Shown here: positions 1-6,212 of the stretch, in pieces | Layout: each line of letters begins with the position of its first letter | Numbering within the stretch: the stretch's first letter is position 1 | Assembly (NCBI GenBank): GCA_021205005.1 | Contig: JAJPYK010000038.1 | Coordinates: 1-6,212 of the forward strand | DNA length: 6,212 nt | Source of the DNA: Paraprevotella sp. | GTDB lineage: Bacteria; Bacteroidota; Bacteroidia; Bacteroidales; Bacteroidaceae | Reading direction: 5' to 3' | The notes under the pieces: generated by a model | The model's database searches: none | Told to the model about the DNA's origin: nothing | Seen by the model: the letters and a program-made list of their open reading frames with translations, nothing else | Translations under genes and position numbers: made by a program

Positions 1-68
1 TGATGGTCAAGATCTTCGGCCGTAATACGCCGGTGGAATTGGGTTTTATGCAAGTTGAAATAGAATGA
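1..68 (+). CDS. nusG: Transcription termination/antitermination factor NusG, 3' end only
   Basis: The window opens inside this gene. Reading from position 3, the last complete codons give MVKIFGRNTPVELGFMQVEI followed by E and a TGA stop at 66-68. This is the end of the C-terminal KOW domain of bacterial NusG, where the pattern (V)xIFGRxTPVEL.F.QVE is characteristic. NusG binds the RNA polymerase clamp through its N-terminal domain. Its KOW domain contacts Rho or ribosomal protein S10 and so couples transcription to termination or translation. The N-terminal domain lies outside the window. Its position 54 bases before rplK matches the common secE-nusG-rplK-rplA order, which supports the call despite the short fragment. 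Confidence 0.93.
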   Translation, partial: MVKIFGRNTPVELGFMQVEIE

Positions 69-122
69 TGGATTTTGTTTCGTGCGTGATTCTTAATATC
101 AAATACATTAAAAAATAGAAAA
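69..122 (+). promoter_or_regulatory. nusG-rplK intergenic leader, A/T-rich, no Shine-Dalgarno
   Basis: This 54-base gap ends in a strongly A-rich stretch (about 107-122) just before the rplK ATG. There is no GGAGG-like element at the usual distance. A/T-rich leaders without Shine-Dalgarno sequences are the normal translation-start context in Bacteroidota. I see no match to the Bacteroidota promoter pair (TTTG and TAnnTTTG at proper spacing) and no terminator, so rplK is probably co-transcribed with nusG. A weak 5-bp pairing (62-66 with 89-93) exists, but it is too short to call a structured L1-binding leader. Confidence 0.5.
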
Positions 123-566
123 ATGGCTAAAGAAGTTGCTGGATTAATCAAATTACAGATTAAAGGAGGCGCTGCAAATCCATCTCCCCCAGTGGGCCCG
201 GCTTTGGGTTCCAAGGGTATCAACATCATGGATTTCTGTAAAGCATTCAACGCCAGAACACAGGACAAGGCCGGTAAGGTACTTCCGGTGGTGATCACTT
301 ATTACACTGACAAGTCTTACGATTTTGTCGTAAAGACTCCTCCGGTTGCCGTACAGCTGATGGAGGTTGCCAAAGTAAAGGGTGGTTCGGCTGAGCCTAA
401 TCGTAAGAAGGTGGCTGAGATCTCTTGGGATCAGGTCCGTACGATAGCTCAGGACAAGATGCCTGATTTGAATTGCTTTACGATAGAGAGTGCGATGAAG
501 ATGGTTGCAGGAACAGCAAGAAGTATGGGTATCACGGTGAAAGGAGACTTCCCGGATAATAATTAA
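123..566 (+). CDS. rplK: 50S ribosomal protein L11
   Basis: This 147-residue protein is the full usual length of L11. L11 binds 23S rRNA in the GTPase-associated centre at the base of the L7/L12 stalk. It takes part in elongation-factor turnover and in RelA-type stringent-response activation by uncharged tRNA. The N-terminal domain carries the [11 protein letters not shown] loop at residues 19-29. Prolines 22, 23 and 26 align one-to-one with the E. coli loop that forms the thiostrepton pocket. The RNA-binding C-terminal domain shows KMPDLN at 112-117 and the family signature ending GTARSMGI at 130-137. The start is the ATG after an A-rich leader, giving the standard MAKEVxxxIKLQ opening. rplA begins 14 bases downstream, so the two are almost certainly co-transcribed and translationally close. 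Nothing is missing or unusual in the protein. Confidence 0.99.
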   Translation: MAKEVAGLIKLQIKGGAANPSPPVGPALGSKGINIMDFCKAFNARTQDKAGKVLPVVITYYTDKSYDFVVKTPPVAVQLMEVAKVKGGSAEPNRKKVAEISWDQVRTIAQDKMPDLNCFTIESAMKMVAGTARSMGITVKGDFPDNN

Positions 567-580
567 AAACTTCAATTAAA

Positions 581-1279
581 ATGAGTAAACTGACAAAGAA
601 TCAAATGTTGGTCGCTGACAAGATTGAAGCAGGGAAAGCATACTCTTTGAAAGAAGCTTCTCAGTTGGTGAAAGAAATTACTACCACTAAGTTTGATGCT
701 TCTGTAGATATAGATGTACGTCTGGGCGTGGATCCCCGTAAAGCTAACCAGATGGTAAGAGGCGTTGTGTCTCTTCCTAATGGTACAGGTAAGGTAACGC
801 GGGTTCTCTGCTTATGTACTCCGGATGCTGAAGCTGCTGCAAAGGAAGCAGGCGCAGATTATGTAGGTCTTGACGAATATATTGAAAAGATCAAAAGTGG
901 TTGGACTGACGTGGATGTGATCATCACGATGCCTTCCATCATGGGTAAAATAGGTGCTCTCGGTCGCGTTCTCGGTCCTCGCGGATTGATGCCGAACCCG
1001 AAGAGTGGTACGGTAACAATGGATGTGGCCAAGGCTATCAAAGAAGTAAAGCAAGGTAAGATCGATTTCAAAGTGGATAAAGCGGGTATCGTGCATACTT
1101 CTATCGGTGAGGTTTCTTTTACAGCCGATCAGATTGCACAGAATGCGAAAGAGTTCATTTTGACTATCATCAAATTGAAACCGGCGGCAGCCAAAGGTAC
1201 TTATATTAAGAGTATTTATCTTTCGAGTACGATGAGCTACGGTGTTAAGGTGGATCCGAAGGCTGTTGAGGAAAGCTAA
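581..1279 (+). CDS. rplA: 50S ribosomal protein L1
   Basis: This 232-residue protein has the normal length for bacterial L1. L1 forms the mobile L1 stalk at the ribosomal E site, where it helps eject deacylated tRNA. In many bacteria it also represses its own operon by binding an mRNA mimic of its rRNA site. The L1 signature [18 protein letters not shown] is complete at residues 124-141, preceded by [15 protein letters not shown] at 107-121. The two-domain fold is split: domain I is formed by about residues 1-67 plus 160-232, and domain II is inserted between them. The C-terminal [14 protein letters not shown] segment (205-218) is also typical. The ATG follows an A/T-rich 14-base spacer after the rplK stop. 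The downstream spacer to rplJ is also 14 bases. I did not find a convincing L1 mRNA-binding site, so autoregulation is only inferred from other bacteria. Confidence 0.99.
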   Translation: MSKLTKNQMLVADKIEAGKAYSLKEASQLVKEITTTKFDASVDIDVRLGVDPRKANQMVRGVVSLPNGTGKVTRVLCLCTPDAEAAAKEAGADYVGLDEYIEKIKSGWTDVDVIITMPSIMGKIGALGRVLGPRGLMPNPKSGTVTMDVAKAIKEVKQGKIDFKVDKAGIVHTSIGEVSFTADQIAQNAKEFILTIIKLKPAAAKGTYIKSIYLSSTMSYGVKVDPKAVEES

Positions 1280-1293
1280 AAATAAACAGAATC

Positions 1294-1812
1294 ATGAGAA
1301 AGGAATATAAAGGTAATATTATAGCTCAGCTCGGTGAGGTTCTGAAAGAGTATGCTCATTTCTACTTGGTAGAGGTTGCAGGTATGAATGCAGCTGTCAC
1401 CAGTGAGATGCGGCGTAAATGTTTCCAGTCTGACGTGAAGATGGTTTTGGTGAAGAATACGTTGCTTCACAAGGCTTTCGAAGCGGCTGAGATTGACTAT
1501 TCTCCACTGTATGGTAGCTTGAAAGGTACGACCGCTGTGTTGTTTTCCAATACGGCAAATGCTCCTGCCAAGTTATTGAAGGATTTTGCTAAGGATGGTA
1601 AGCCTGAATTGAAAGCCGCTTATGCGGAAGAAGGCTTCTATGTGGGTGCAGATCAATTGGATGCTCTTGTAGCTATCAAGAGCAAGAATGAGGTTATCGC
1701 CGAAATTGTGGCTTTGTTGCAATCGCCGGCCAAGAATGTGCTCTCTGCACTTCAATCTGGTGGCAACACTATTCACGGTGTGCTTAAGACACTTGGTGAG
1801 AGACCCGAATAA
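1294..1812 (+). CDS. rplJ: 50S ribosomal protein L10
   Basis: This 172-residue protein has the normal L10 length. L10 is the base of the L7/L12 stalk. Its N-terminal globular domain binds 23S rRNA beside L11, and its C-terminal helix holds dimers of L7/L12. Family features visible are the MRKE..K opening, the VKNTLLHKA segment at residues 53-61, LYGSLKGTTAVLF at 72-84, and a C-terminal helical region from about 143 to 170. The short C-terminal helix suggests two L7/L12 dimers, not the three found with longer-tailed L10 proteins; this is inference from length. The gene starts only 14 bases after rplA. The long untranslated L10-binding leader known upstream of E. coli rplJ therefore cannot be present here in that form. 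Confidence 0.99.
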   Translation: MRKEYKGNIIAQLGEVLKEYAHFYLVEVAGMNAAVTSEMRRKCFQSDVKMVLVKNTLLHKAFEAAEIDYSPLYGSLKGTTAVLFSNTANAPAKLLKDFAKDGKPELKAAYAEEGFYVGADQLDALVAIKSKNEVIAEIVALLQSPAKNVLSALQSGGNTIHGVLKTLGERPE

Positions 1813-1849
1813 ATTAAATTAGTATTAAACAAATAAAAGTTAGAATAAA
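1813..1849 (+). promoter_or_regulatory. rplJ-rplL spacer, A/T-rich translation leader
   Basis: This 37-base spacer is almost entirely A and T, has no Shine-Dalgarno motif and shows no stable hairpin. Bacteroidota are known to favour unstructured A/T-rich leaders for strong translation. L7/L12 is needed at four or more copies per ribosome while L10 is needed at one, so a highly open leader here fits the requirement for extra L7/L12. The link to stoichiometry is inference. I see no TAnnTTTG promoter element. Confidence 0.5.
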
Positions 1850-2227
1850 ATGGCAGATTTGAAAGCTATTGCTGAAGAGTTGGTAAATTTGACAGTTAAA
1901 GAAGTTAATGAATTGGCTACTATCCTGAAGGATGAGTACGGTATCGAACCCGCTGCTGCGGCTGTAGCAGTAGCTGCCGGTCCGGCAGCCGGTGGCGCAG
2001 AAGCTGCTGCTGTAAAGGACTCTTTCGATGTAGTATTGAAGAGTGCAGGTGCAGCTAAATTGCAAGTCGTAAAGGCTGTGAAAGAAGCTTGCGGCTTGGG
2101 CCTGAAGGAAGCTAAAGAAATGGTAGACGGTGCTCCCAGCGTACTGAAAGAAGGTATGCCGAAGGCTGACGCTGAAGCTTTGAAGAAGACTTTGGAAGAA
2201 GCTGGCGCAGAAGTCGAGCTGAAGTAA
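1850..2227 (+). CDS. rplL: 50S ribosomal protein L7/L12
   Basis: This 125-residue protein is a full-length L7/L12, the multicopy stalk protein that recruits translational GTPases (EF-Tu, EF-G, IF2, RF3) and stimulates their GTP hydrolysis. The N-terminal dimerisation domain spans about residues 1-33 ([17 protein letters not shown] at 11-27). A flexible Ala/Gly-rich hinge follows at about 34-55. The globular C-terminal domain runs from about 57 to 125 and includes FDVVL (59-63), the factor-binding helix region [10 protein letters not shown] (70-79) and GLGLKEAK (82-89). The hinge ends in [12 protein letters not shown], where the family often has an EEKTxFDV acidic cluster, a mild and probably neutral difference. 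The start ATG is 37 bases after the rplJ stop. The stop is followed within 30 bases by a terminator-like structure, so rplL is the last gene of the high-expression part of the operon. Confidence 0.99.
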   Translation: MADLKAIAEELVNLTVKEVNELATILKDEYGIEPAAAAVAVAAGPAAGGAEAAAVKDSFDVVLKSAGAAKLQVVKAVKEACGLGLKEAKEMVDGAPSVLKEGMPKADAEALKKTLEEAGAEVELK

Positions 2228-2232
2228 TTAAG

Positions 2233-2248
2233 ACCTGTCTTGACAGGT
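2233..2248 (+). promoter_or_regulatory. Small inverted repeat just after the rplL stop
   Basis: ACCTGTC at 2233-2239 is exactly complementary to GACAGGT at 2242-2248. In RNA this would make a 6-bp stem with a CTTG loop, and a G-U pair could extend its base. It begins five bases after the rplL stop and ends five bases before the larger hairpin. No T-tract follows it directly, so it is not a terminator by itself. It could be a pause or processing element, or a 3'-end stabiliser of the ribosomal protein mRNA. That function is a guess; the repeat itself is plain in the sequence. Confidence 0.55.
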
Positions 2249-2253
2249 TCATC

Positions 2254-2291
2254 GGTAAAGAATCCTCTGGTAGAGGGTTCTTTACCTTTTT
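2254..2291 (+). terminator. Intrinsic terminator / attenuator between rplL and rpoB
   Basis: The arm GGTAAAGAATCCTCT (2254-2268) pairs with AGAGGGTTCTTTACC (2272-2286) over 15 consecutive positions, all Watson-Crick except one T-G wobble (2263 with 2277). The loop is GGT, and five T follow at 2287-2291. This is the layout of a Rho-independent terminator. It lies inside an operon whose next gene, rpoB, is essential and has no recognisable promoter of its own in the remaining gap. Partial termination (attenuation) is therefore more likely than a complete stop. In E. coli an attenuator in the same gap lowers rpoBC transcription several-fold relative to rplJL. The short T-tract, interrupted by G at 2292, fits a leaky site. 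A 15-bp RNA duplex could alternatively be an RNase III processing site. Confidence 0.85.
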
Positions 2292-2333
2292 GTGTCTAAA
2301 AACTATCAACAAGTTCAACTAATAATAAAACTG

Positions 2334-5300
2334 ATGTCCTCTAATCTTATAAATCAGAGAGTGAATTTTGCCACGGTCAAGAGTCCGATGCCTTACCCGG
2401 ACTTTTTAGACGTGCAATTGAAGTCGTTTAAGGACTTCCGGCAATTGGACACTCCTCCTGAGAAGCGTAAAAACGATGGTCTTTATAAGGTCTTCTCCGA
2501 GAATTTCCCTATTGCAGATACGCGTAATAACTTCGTGTTGGAGTTTCTTGATTATTATATTGATCCGCCACGTTATACCATTGAGGAATGTCTGGAGCGT
2601 GGCCTGACATATAGTGTACCTCTCAAAGCAAGACTGAAGTTGTATTGTACGGATCCGGATCACGAAGACTTTGATACGGTTATTCAGGACGTGTTTTTAG
2701 GTCCTATTCCTTATATGACCGACAATGGAACTTTTATTATCAACGGAGCTGAGCGTGTTGTGGTTTCTCAGTTGCATCGTTCGCCCGGTGTATTTTTCGG
2801 CTCAAGCATACATTCCAACGGTACGCAATTGTATTCCGCCCGTATTATCCCGTTCAAAGGGTCATGGATTGAGTTTGCGACAGACATCAACAATGTGATG
2901 TATGCATATATTGACCGTAAGAAGAAGTTGCCGGTAACTACCTTACTTCGTGCCATAGGTTTTGAGAATGATAAAGATATTCTGGAAATCTTCAATCTGG
3001 CTGAGGAAGTAAAGGCGCCAAAGGCTAATTTGAAGAAGAACATTGGGAAGAAATTGGCCGCCCGTGTCCTGAAAAGCTGGGTGGAGGATTTCGTTGATGA
3101 AGATACCGGTGAGGTGGTTTCTATCGAACGTAATGAAGTGATCTTGGATCGTGAGACCATACTTGACGAGGACAATATCAATGCGATTCTAGATAGCGGT
3201 GTGGCCAGCGTGTTGCTTCATAAGGAAGAAGTGAACACCTCGGATTATTCCATTATCTTCAATACGTTACAAAAAGACCCGAGTAACTCTGAGAAGGAAG
3301 CCGTACAGTATATCTATCGCCAGTTGCGTAACGCAGATCCTGCGGATGATGCCAGTGCGCGGGAAGTCATCAATAACTTATTCTTCTCAGAAAAACGTTA
3401 TGACCTGGGAGAAGTAGGACGTTATCGTATTAATAAGAAATTGAATCTGACAACAGATATGGATGTTCGCGTATTGACGAAAGAGGACATCATCGAAATT
3501 ATCAAGTATCTGATTGAACTGATCAATTCCAAGGCATTGGTTGATGATATTGACCATTTGAGTAATCGTCGTGTGAGAACGGTAGGTGAACAGTTGAGCA
3601 ATCAGTTCGCTATCGGTTTGGCACGTATGAGCCGTACGATTCGCGAACGTATGAATGTGCGCGATAATGAAGTCTTTACGCCGACGGATTTGATCAATGC
3701 GAAGACTCTTTCTTCGGTGATCAATTCTTTCTTCGGGACGAACGCCTTGTCACAGTTTATGGATCAGACGAATCCGTTGGCCGAAGTTACGCACAAACGT
3801 CGTCTGTCTGCATTAGGGCCTGGCGGTCTGTCTCGTGAGCGTGCCGGTTTTGAGGTCCGCGATGTGCACTATACCCACTATGGTCGGTTGTGTCCTATCG
3901 AATCTCCTGAAGGACCGAACATCGGTTTGATTTCATCTCTTTGCGTATACGCTAAAATCAATGATCTGGGCTTCATTGAGACGCCTTACCGTAAAGTAGA
4001 GAACGGTGTGGTCAATATATCTTTGGAGACGGGAATCGAGTATCTGACGGCTGAAGAGGAAGAAGGCAAAATCATAGGACAAGGGAACGCACCTTTGAAT
4101 GATGACGGTACGTTTATTCGCAAGAAAGTAAAATGTCGTCAGGATGACGATTACCCGGTGGTTCCCCCTTCCGAAGTGAATTTGATGGATGTCGCTCCGC
4201 AACAAATTGCATCTATTGCTGCTTCTTTGATTCCGTTCTTGGAGCATGATGATGCTCACCGTGCTTTGATGGGATCAAACATGATGCGTCAGGCTGTGCC
4301 TTTGTTGCACAGCGAATCTCCAATTGTAGGTACGGGCATAGAGAAGCAGGTGTGCGAGGACTCTCGTACGATGATTACGGCGGAAGGCGATGGTGTTATT
4401 GAATATGTGGATTCTACGACGATTCGTATTCTTTATGACCGTACGGAAGAGGAGGATTTCGTAAGCTTTGAACCGGCATTGAAAGAATATCGTATTCCCA
4501 AATTCCGCCGGACTAACCAGAATATGACGATTGACTTGCGTCCGATCTGTAACAAAGGGCAGCGGGTAAAGGCTGGTGATATTCTGACGGAAGGGTATTC
4601 TACGGAGAATGGCGAGTTGGCTTTAGGTAAGAACTTGTTGGTGGCTTACATGCCATGGAAAGGATATAACTATGAGGATGCGATCGTATTGAATGAACGT
4701 GTCGTTCGTGAGGACATCCTTACTTCTATTCATGTCGAAGAGTTCTCTTTGGAAGTACGTGAGACGAAACGCGGAGTGGAAGAGTTAACCGCGGATATTC
4801 CGAATGTCAGCGAAGAAGCCACTAAAGATTTGGACGAGAACGGAATTGTGCGTGTCGGTGCACGCATTCTGCCGGGAGACATCATGATCGGTAAGATTAC
4901 GCCGAAAGGAGAGAGCGATCCTTCTCCCGAGGAAAAACTTCTGAGGGCGATCTTCGGAGACAAGGCCGGCGACGTGAAAGATGCTTCTTTGAAAGCATCC
5001 CCTTCGTTGAATGGTGTGGTTATAGACAAAAAGTTGTTTTCTCGCGCCATTAAGACCCGTGCAGCTAAGGCGGCGGACAAGTTGATTCTTCCTAAAATCG
5101 ACGAAGAGTTCAATAGTAAAGTAGAAGATCTGAAGGCTATTCTGATAGATAAACTGCTGGAGCTGACCAAAGACAAAGTATCTCGTGGCGTGAAAGACTA
5201 TATGGGAACTGATGTCATTGCAGCCGGTGCCACGTTTACGGCTTCTGCATTAGAAGGGCTTGATTTCACTACGATCCAATTGAGCGGATGGACTAACAAT

Positions 5301-6173
5301 GAGCATCAGAACAGTCTGATCGCACAATTGATCATCAATTTCTTGAAAAAATACAAATTACTCGATGCCGAACTGAAACGTAAGAAGTTCGCTATTACGA
5401 TCGGAGACGAATTGCCTTCAGGCATCATACAAATGGCTAAGGTTTATATCGCCAAGATACGTAAGATCGGCGTGGGTGACAAGATTGCCGGACGACATGG
5501 AAATAAAGGTATCGTGTCTAAAATTGTGCGTCAGGAAGACATGCCTTTCTTGGCTGATGGTACGCCCGTCGATATCGTGTTGAATCCGTTGGGTGTGCCG
5601 TCGCGTATGAACATCGGACAGATTTTCGAGACGGTGTTGGGCGCGGCAGGAAAGACGCTTGGTGTGAAGTTTGCCACTCCGATCTTCGATGGCGCTACGT
5701 TGGACGATTTGTGCGAGTGGACAGACAAGGCAGGACTTCCCCGTTATTGCTCCACGCAGTTGTATGACGGTGAGACCGGAGAGAAGTTCGACCAGTTGGC
5801 TACCGTAGGTATCGCTTATATGTTGAAACTCGGCCATATGGTTGAAGATAAGATGCATGCCCGTTCTATCGGTCCGTACTCTTTGATCACCCAGCAACCT
5901 CTTGGAGGTAAGGCTCAGTTCGGAGGCCAGCGTTTCGGAGAAATGGAAGTCTGGGCCATCGAAGCTTTCGGTGCATCCCATGTATTGCAGGATATTCTTA
6001 CGTTCAAGTCCGATGATGTCGTAGGCCGTTCCAAGGCTTATGAGGCTATCGTTAAGGGCGAACCGATGCCTACGCCGGGCATTCCGGAATCATTGAATGT
6101 ATTGCTTCACGAGTTGAGAGGCTTGGGGGGGGGCCGTAAAAAAGGTAAAAAAAAGATCAAAGGTTTTTTGTGA
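2334..6173 (+). CDS. rpoB: DNA-directed RNA polymerase subunit beta (3' end aberrant)
   Basis: The beta subunit forms half of the RNA polymerase active-site cleft and carries the rifampicin pocket. I chose the ATG at 2334, giving [12 protein letters not shown] as in Bacteroidales RpoB. An in-frame GTG at 2292 would start immediately after the terminator T-tract. The product is 1,279 residues. Visible landmarks are the [24 protein letters not shown] segment from residue 132, and a rifampicin region whose D477, H487 and S492 match E. coli D516, H526 and S531, all in the sensitive form. Others are NYEDAI with E781/D782 (E. coli E813/D814), active-site lysines K1050 and K1058 in [12 protein letters not shown] (E. 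coli K1065/K1073), and the C-terminal anchor domain from about 1178. The region around 895-1030 differs in length and sequence from E. coli, as expected for lineage-specific insertions. Residues 1-1265 are normal, but the last 14 are not family-like and probably reflect faulty sequence. Confidence 0.97.
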   Translation: MSSNLINQRVNFATVKSPMPYPDFLDVQLKSFKDFRQLDTPPEKRKNDGLYKVFSENFPIADTRNNFVLEFLDYYIDPPRYTIEECLERGLTYSVPLKARLKLYCTDPDHEDFDTVIQDVFLGPIPYMTDNGTFIINGAERVVVSQLHRSPGVFFGSSIHSNGTQLYSARIIPFKGSWIEFATDINNVMYAYIDRKKKLPVTTLLRAIGFENDKDILEIFNLAEEVKAPKANLKKNIGKKLAARVLKSWVEDFVDEDTGEVVSIERNEVILDRETILDEDNINAILDSGVASVLLHKEEVNTSDYSIIFNTLQKDPSNSEKEAVQYIYRQLRNADPADDASAREVINNLFFSEKRYDLGEVGRYRINKKLNLTTDMDVRVLTKEDIIEIIKYLIELINSKALVDDIDHLSNRRVRTVGEQLSNQFAIGLARMSRTIRERMNVRDNEVFTPTDLINAKTLSSVINSFFGTNALSQFMDQTNPLAEVTHKRRLSALGPGGLSRERAGFEVRDVHYTHYGRLCPIESPEGPNIGLISSLCVYAKINDLGFIETPYRKVENGVVNISLETGIEYLTAEEEEGKIIGQGNAPLNDDGTFIRKKVKCRQDDDYPVVPPSEVNLMDVAPQQIASIAASLIPFLEHDDAHRALMGSNMMRQAVPLLHSESPIVGTGIEKQVCEDSRTMITAEGDGVIEYVDSTTIRILYDRTEEEDFVSFEPALKEYRIPKFRRTNQNMTIDLRPICNKGQRVKAGDILTEGYSTENGELALGKNLLVAYMPWKGYNYEDAIVLNERVVREDILTSIHVEEFSLEVRETKRGVEELTADIPNVSEEATKDLDENGIVRVGARILPGDIMIGKITPKGESDPSPEEKLLRAIFGDKAGDVKDASLKASPSLNGVVIDKKLFSRAIKTRAAKAADKLILPKIDEEFNSKVEDLKAILIDKLLELTKDKVSRGVKDYMGTDVIAAGATFTASALEGLDFTTIQLSGWTNNEHQNSLIAQLIINFLKKYKLLDAELKRKKFAITIGDELPSGIIQMAKVYIAKIRKIGVGDKIAGRHGNKGIVSKIVRQEDMPFLADGTPVDIVLNPLGVPSRMNIGQIFETVLGAAGKTLGVKFATPIFDGATLDDLCEWTDKAGLPRYCSTQLYDGETGEKFDQLATVGIAYMLKLGHMVEDKMHARSIGPYSLITQQPLGGKAQFGGQRFGEMEVWAIEAFGASHVLQDILTFKSDDVVGRSKAYEAIVKGEPMPTPGIPESLNVLLHELRGLGGGRKKGKKKIKGFL

Positions 6174-6212
6174 GTAAGATGAAGCGCCACCCCCGCGCAA
6201 AGAGGTGGAGAA
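6126..6212 (+). other. Aberrant window end: homopolymer-rich sequence replacing the rpoB terminus
   Basis: After ...LRGLG the expected Bacteroidales ending is a few residues like LSINLE (recalled from the family). Here there are nine G (6125-6133), six A (6138-6143), eight A (6147-6154), six T (6164-6169) and five C (6190-6194) within about 70 bases. The G9 and A8 runs are the longest I noticed in the window. The encoded tail [14 protein letters not shown] ends at the TGA 6171-6173. Shifting the frame by one or two bases does not restore the family ending. This pattern points to low-quality or misjoined sequence at a contig or read end. Confidence 0.7.
6135..6212 (+). pseudogene. rpoC: Possible corrupted 5' fragment of rpoC
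   Basis: rpoC is the gene expected directly after rpoB. The Bacteroidales RpoC N-terminus, as I recall it, reads roughly MAFRKENKxKSNFSKIxIGLASPEEILE. Here CGTAAAAAAGGTAAAA (6135-6150) can be read as R-K-x-G-K, AAGATCAAAGG follows like K-x-K, TTTTTT could be the Phe codon, and AGTAAGAT (6173-6180) reads S-K-(I/M) in a shifted frame. The last bases, AAGAGGTGGAGAA, resemble codons for E-E-V-(L)-E. The match needs several substitutions, small deletions and a frame change. It is suggestive rather than proven, and no intact start codon is present. If correct, the rpoB end and the intergenic gap have been lost in the sequence, not in the organism. Confidence 0.35.

Noticed and set aside
62..93. Possible L1-binding or other structured leader before rplK (AGAAT at 62-66 with ATTCT at 89-93, enclosing a TGATGG)
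   Set aside because: Only five base pairs close a 22-base loop with no convincing inner helix. This much pairing is expected by chance in A/T-rich sequence.
73..106. Bacteroidota promoter before rplK (TTTG at 74-77 with a TA-rich element about 17 bases later)
   Set aside because: The downstream element (TAATATCA) lacks the TTTG half of TAnnTTTG, and the spacing is not clearly right. Co-transcription from upstream is more likely.
153..575. 140-codon minus-strand open frame covering rplK
   Set aside because: It is a shadow of the conserved rplK coding sequence, with no recognisable product.
2292..2333. In-frame GTG at 2292 that would extend RpoB by 14 residues
   Set aside because: The GTG abuts the terminator T-tract, has no leader of the type used by the other genes, and would add a sequence not resembling known RpoB N-termini. 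The ATG at 2334 gives the expected MSSN...NQRVNF start with an A-rich leader.
4730..5176. 148-codon serine-rich open frame on the minus strand within rpoB
   Set aside because: Its composition is the complement of the lysine/glutamate/leucine-rich sense coding sequence; there is no plausible start context or known domain.
5418..5981. 187-codon open frame on the minus strand within rpoB
   Set aside because: It lies wholly antisense to the most conserved catalytic part of rpoB, resembles no family I recognise, and is explained by codon bias of the sense gene.
6125..6154. Programmed ribosomal frameshifting on the G9 or A8 run at the end of rpoB
   Set aside because: Neither alternative frame encodes the conserved RpoB ending, so slippage would not produce a better protein. 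Sequence error is simpler.
6187..6208. CCACC...GGTGG inverted repeat at the window end as a terminator
   Set aside because: It has only a 5-bp stem with a 12-base loop, no T-tract, and lies in the suspect-quality terminal sequence.

Overview
This window is a stretch of the conserved ribosomal-protein and RNA-polymerase operon of a Bacteroidota bacterium, most probably order Bacteroidales. Four things support that placement. The RpoB and L7/L12 sequences closely resemble what I recall of Bacteroides and Parabacteroides proteins. RpoB is about 1,270 residues, against 1,342 in E. coli. The translation starts lack Shine-Dalgarno sequences and are preceded by A/T-rich leaders. The gene order is also typical. 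I cannot name a genus from the sequence alone.

All genes are on the + strand, in the order nusG (last 22 codons, 1-68), rplK/L11 (123-566), rplA/L1 (581-1279), rplJ/L10 (1294-1812), rplL/L7-L12 (1850-2227) and rpoB/RNA polymerase beta (2334-6173). L11, L1, L10 and L7/L12 are the parts of the ribosome's two mobile stalks. NusG and RpoB belong to the transcription machinery. Nothing accessory, mobile or foreign is visible, and no gene-free stretch exceeds about 106 bases.

The only substantial non-coding structure lies between rplL and rpoB. A small hairpin (2233-2248) is followed by a 15-bp stem-loop (2254-2286) and five T (2287-2291). This looks like an intrinsic terminator inside the operon, probably a leaky attenuator that makes much more ribosomal protein mRNA than rpoB mRNA, as the unrelated-looking rplL-rpoB attenuator does in E. 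coli.

The last ~85 bases are abnormal. RpoB matches its family up to residue 1265 (...LRGLG), then passes through nine G and several A/T runs into a 14-residue lysine-rich tail instead of the short family ending. Fragments after position 6135 resemble a damaged copy of the start of rpoC (RKxxKxK...SK). The simplest reading is a low-quality or misassembled sequence end, not a novel C-terminus. I found no previously undescribed system in this window.
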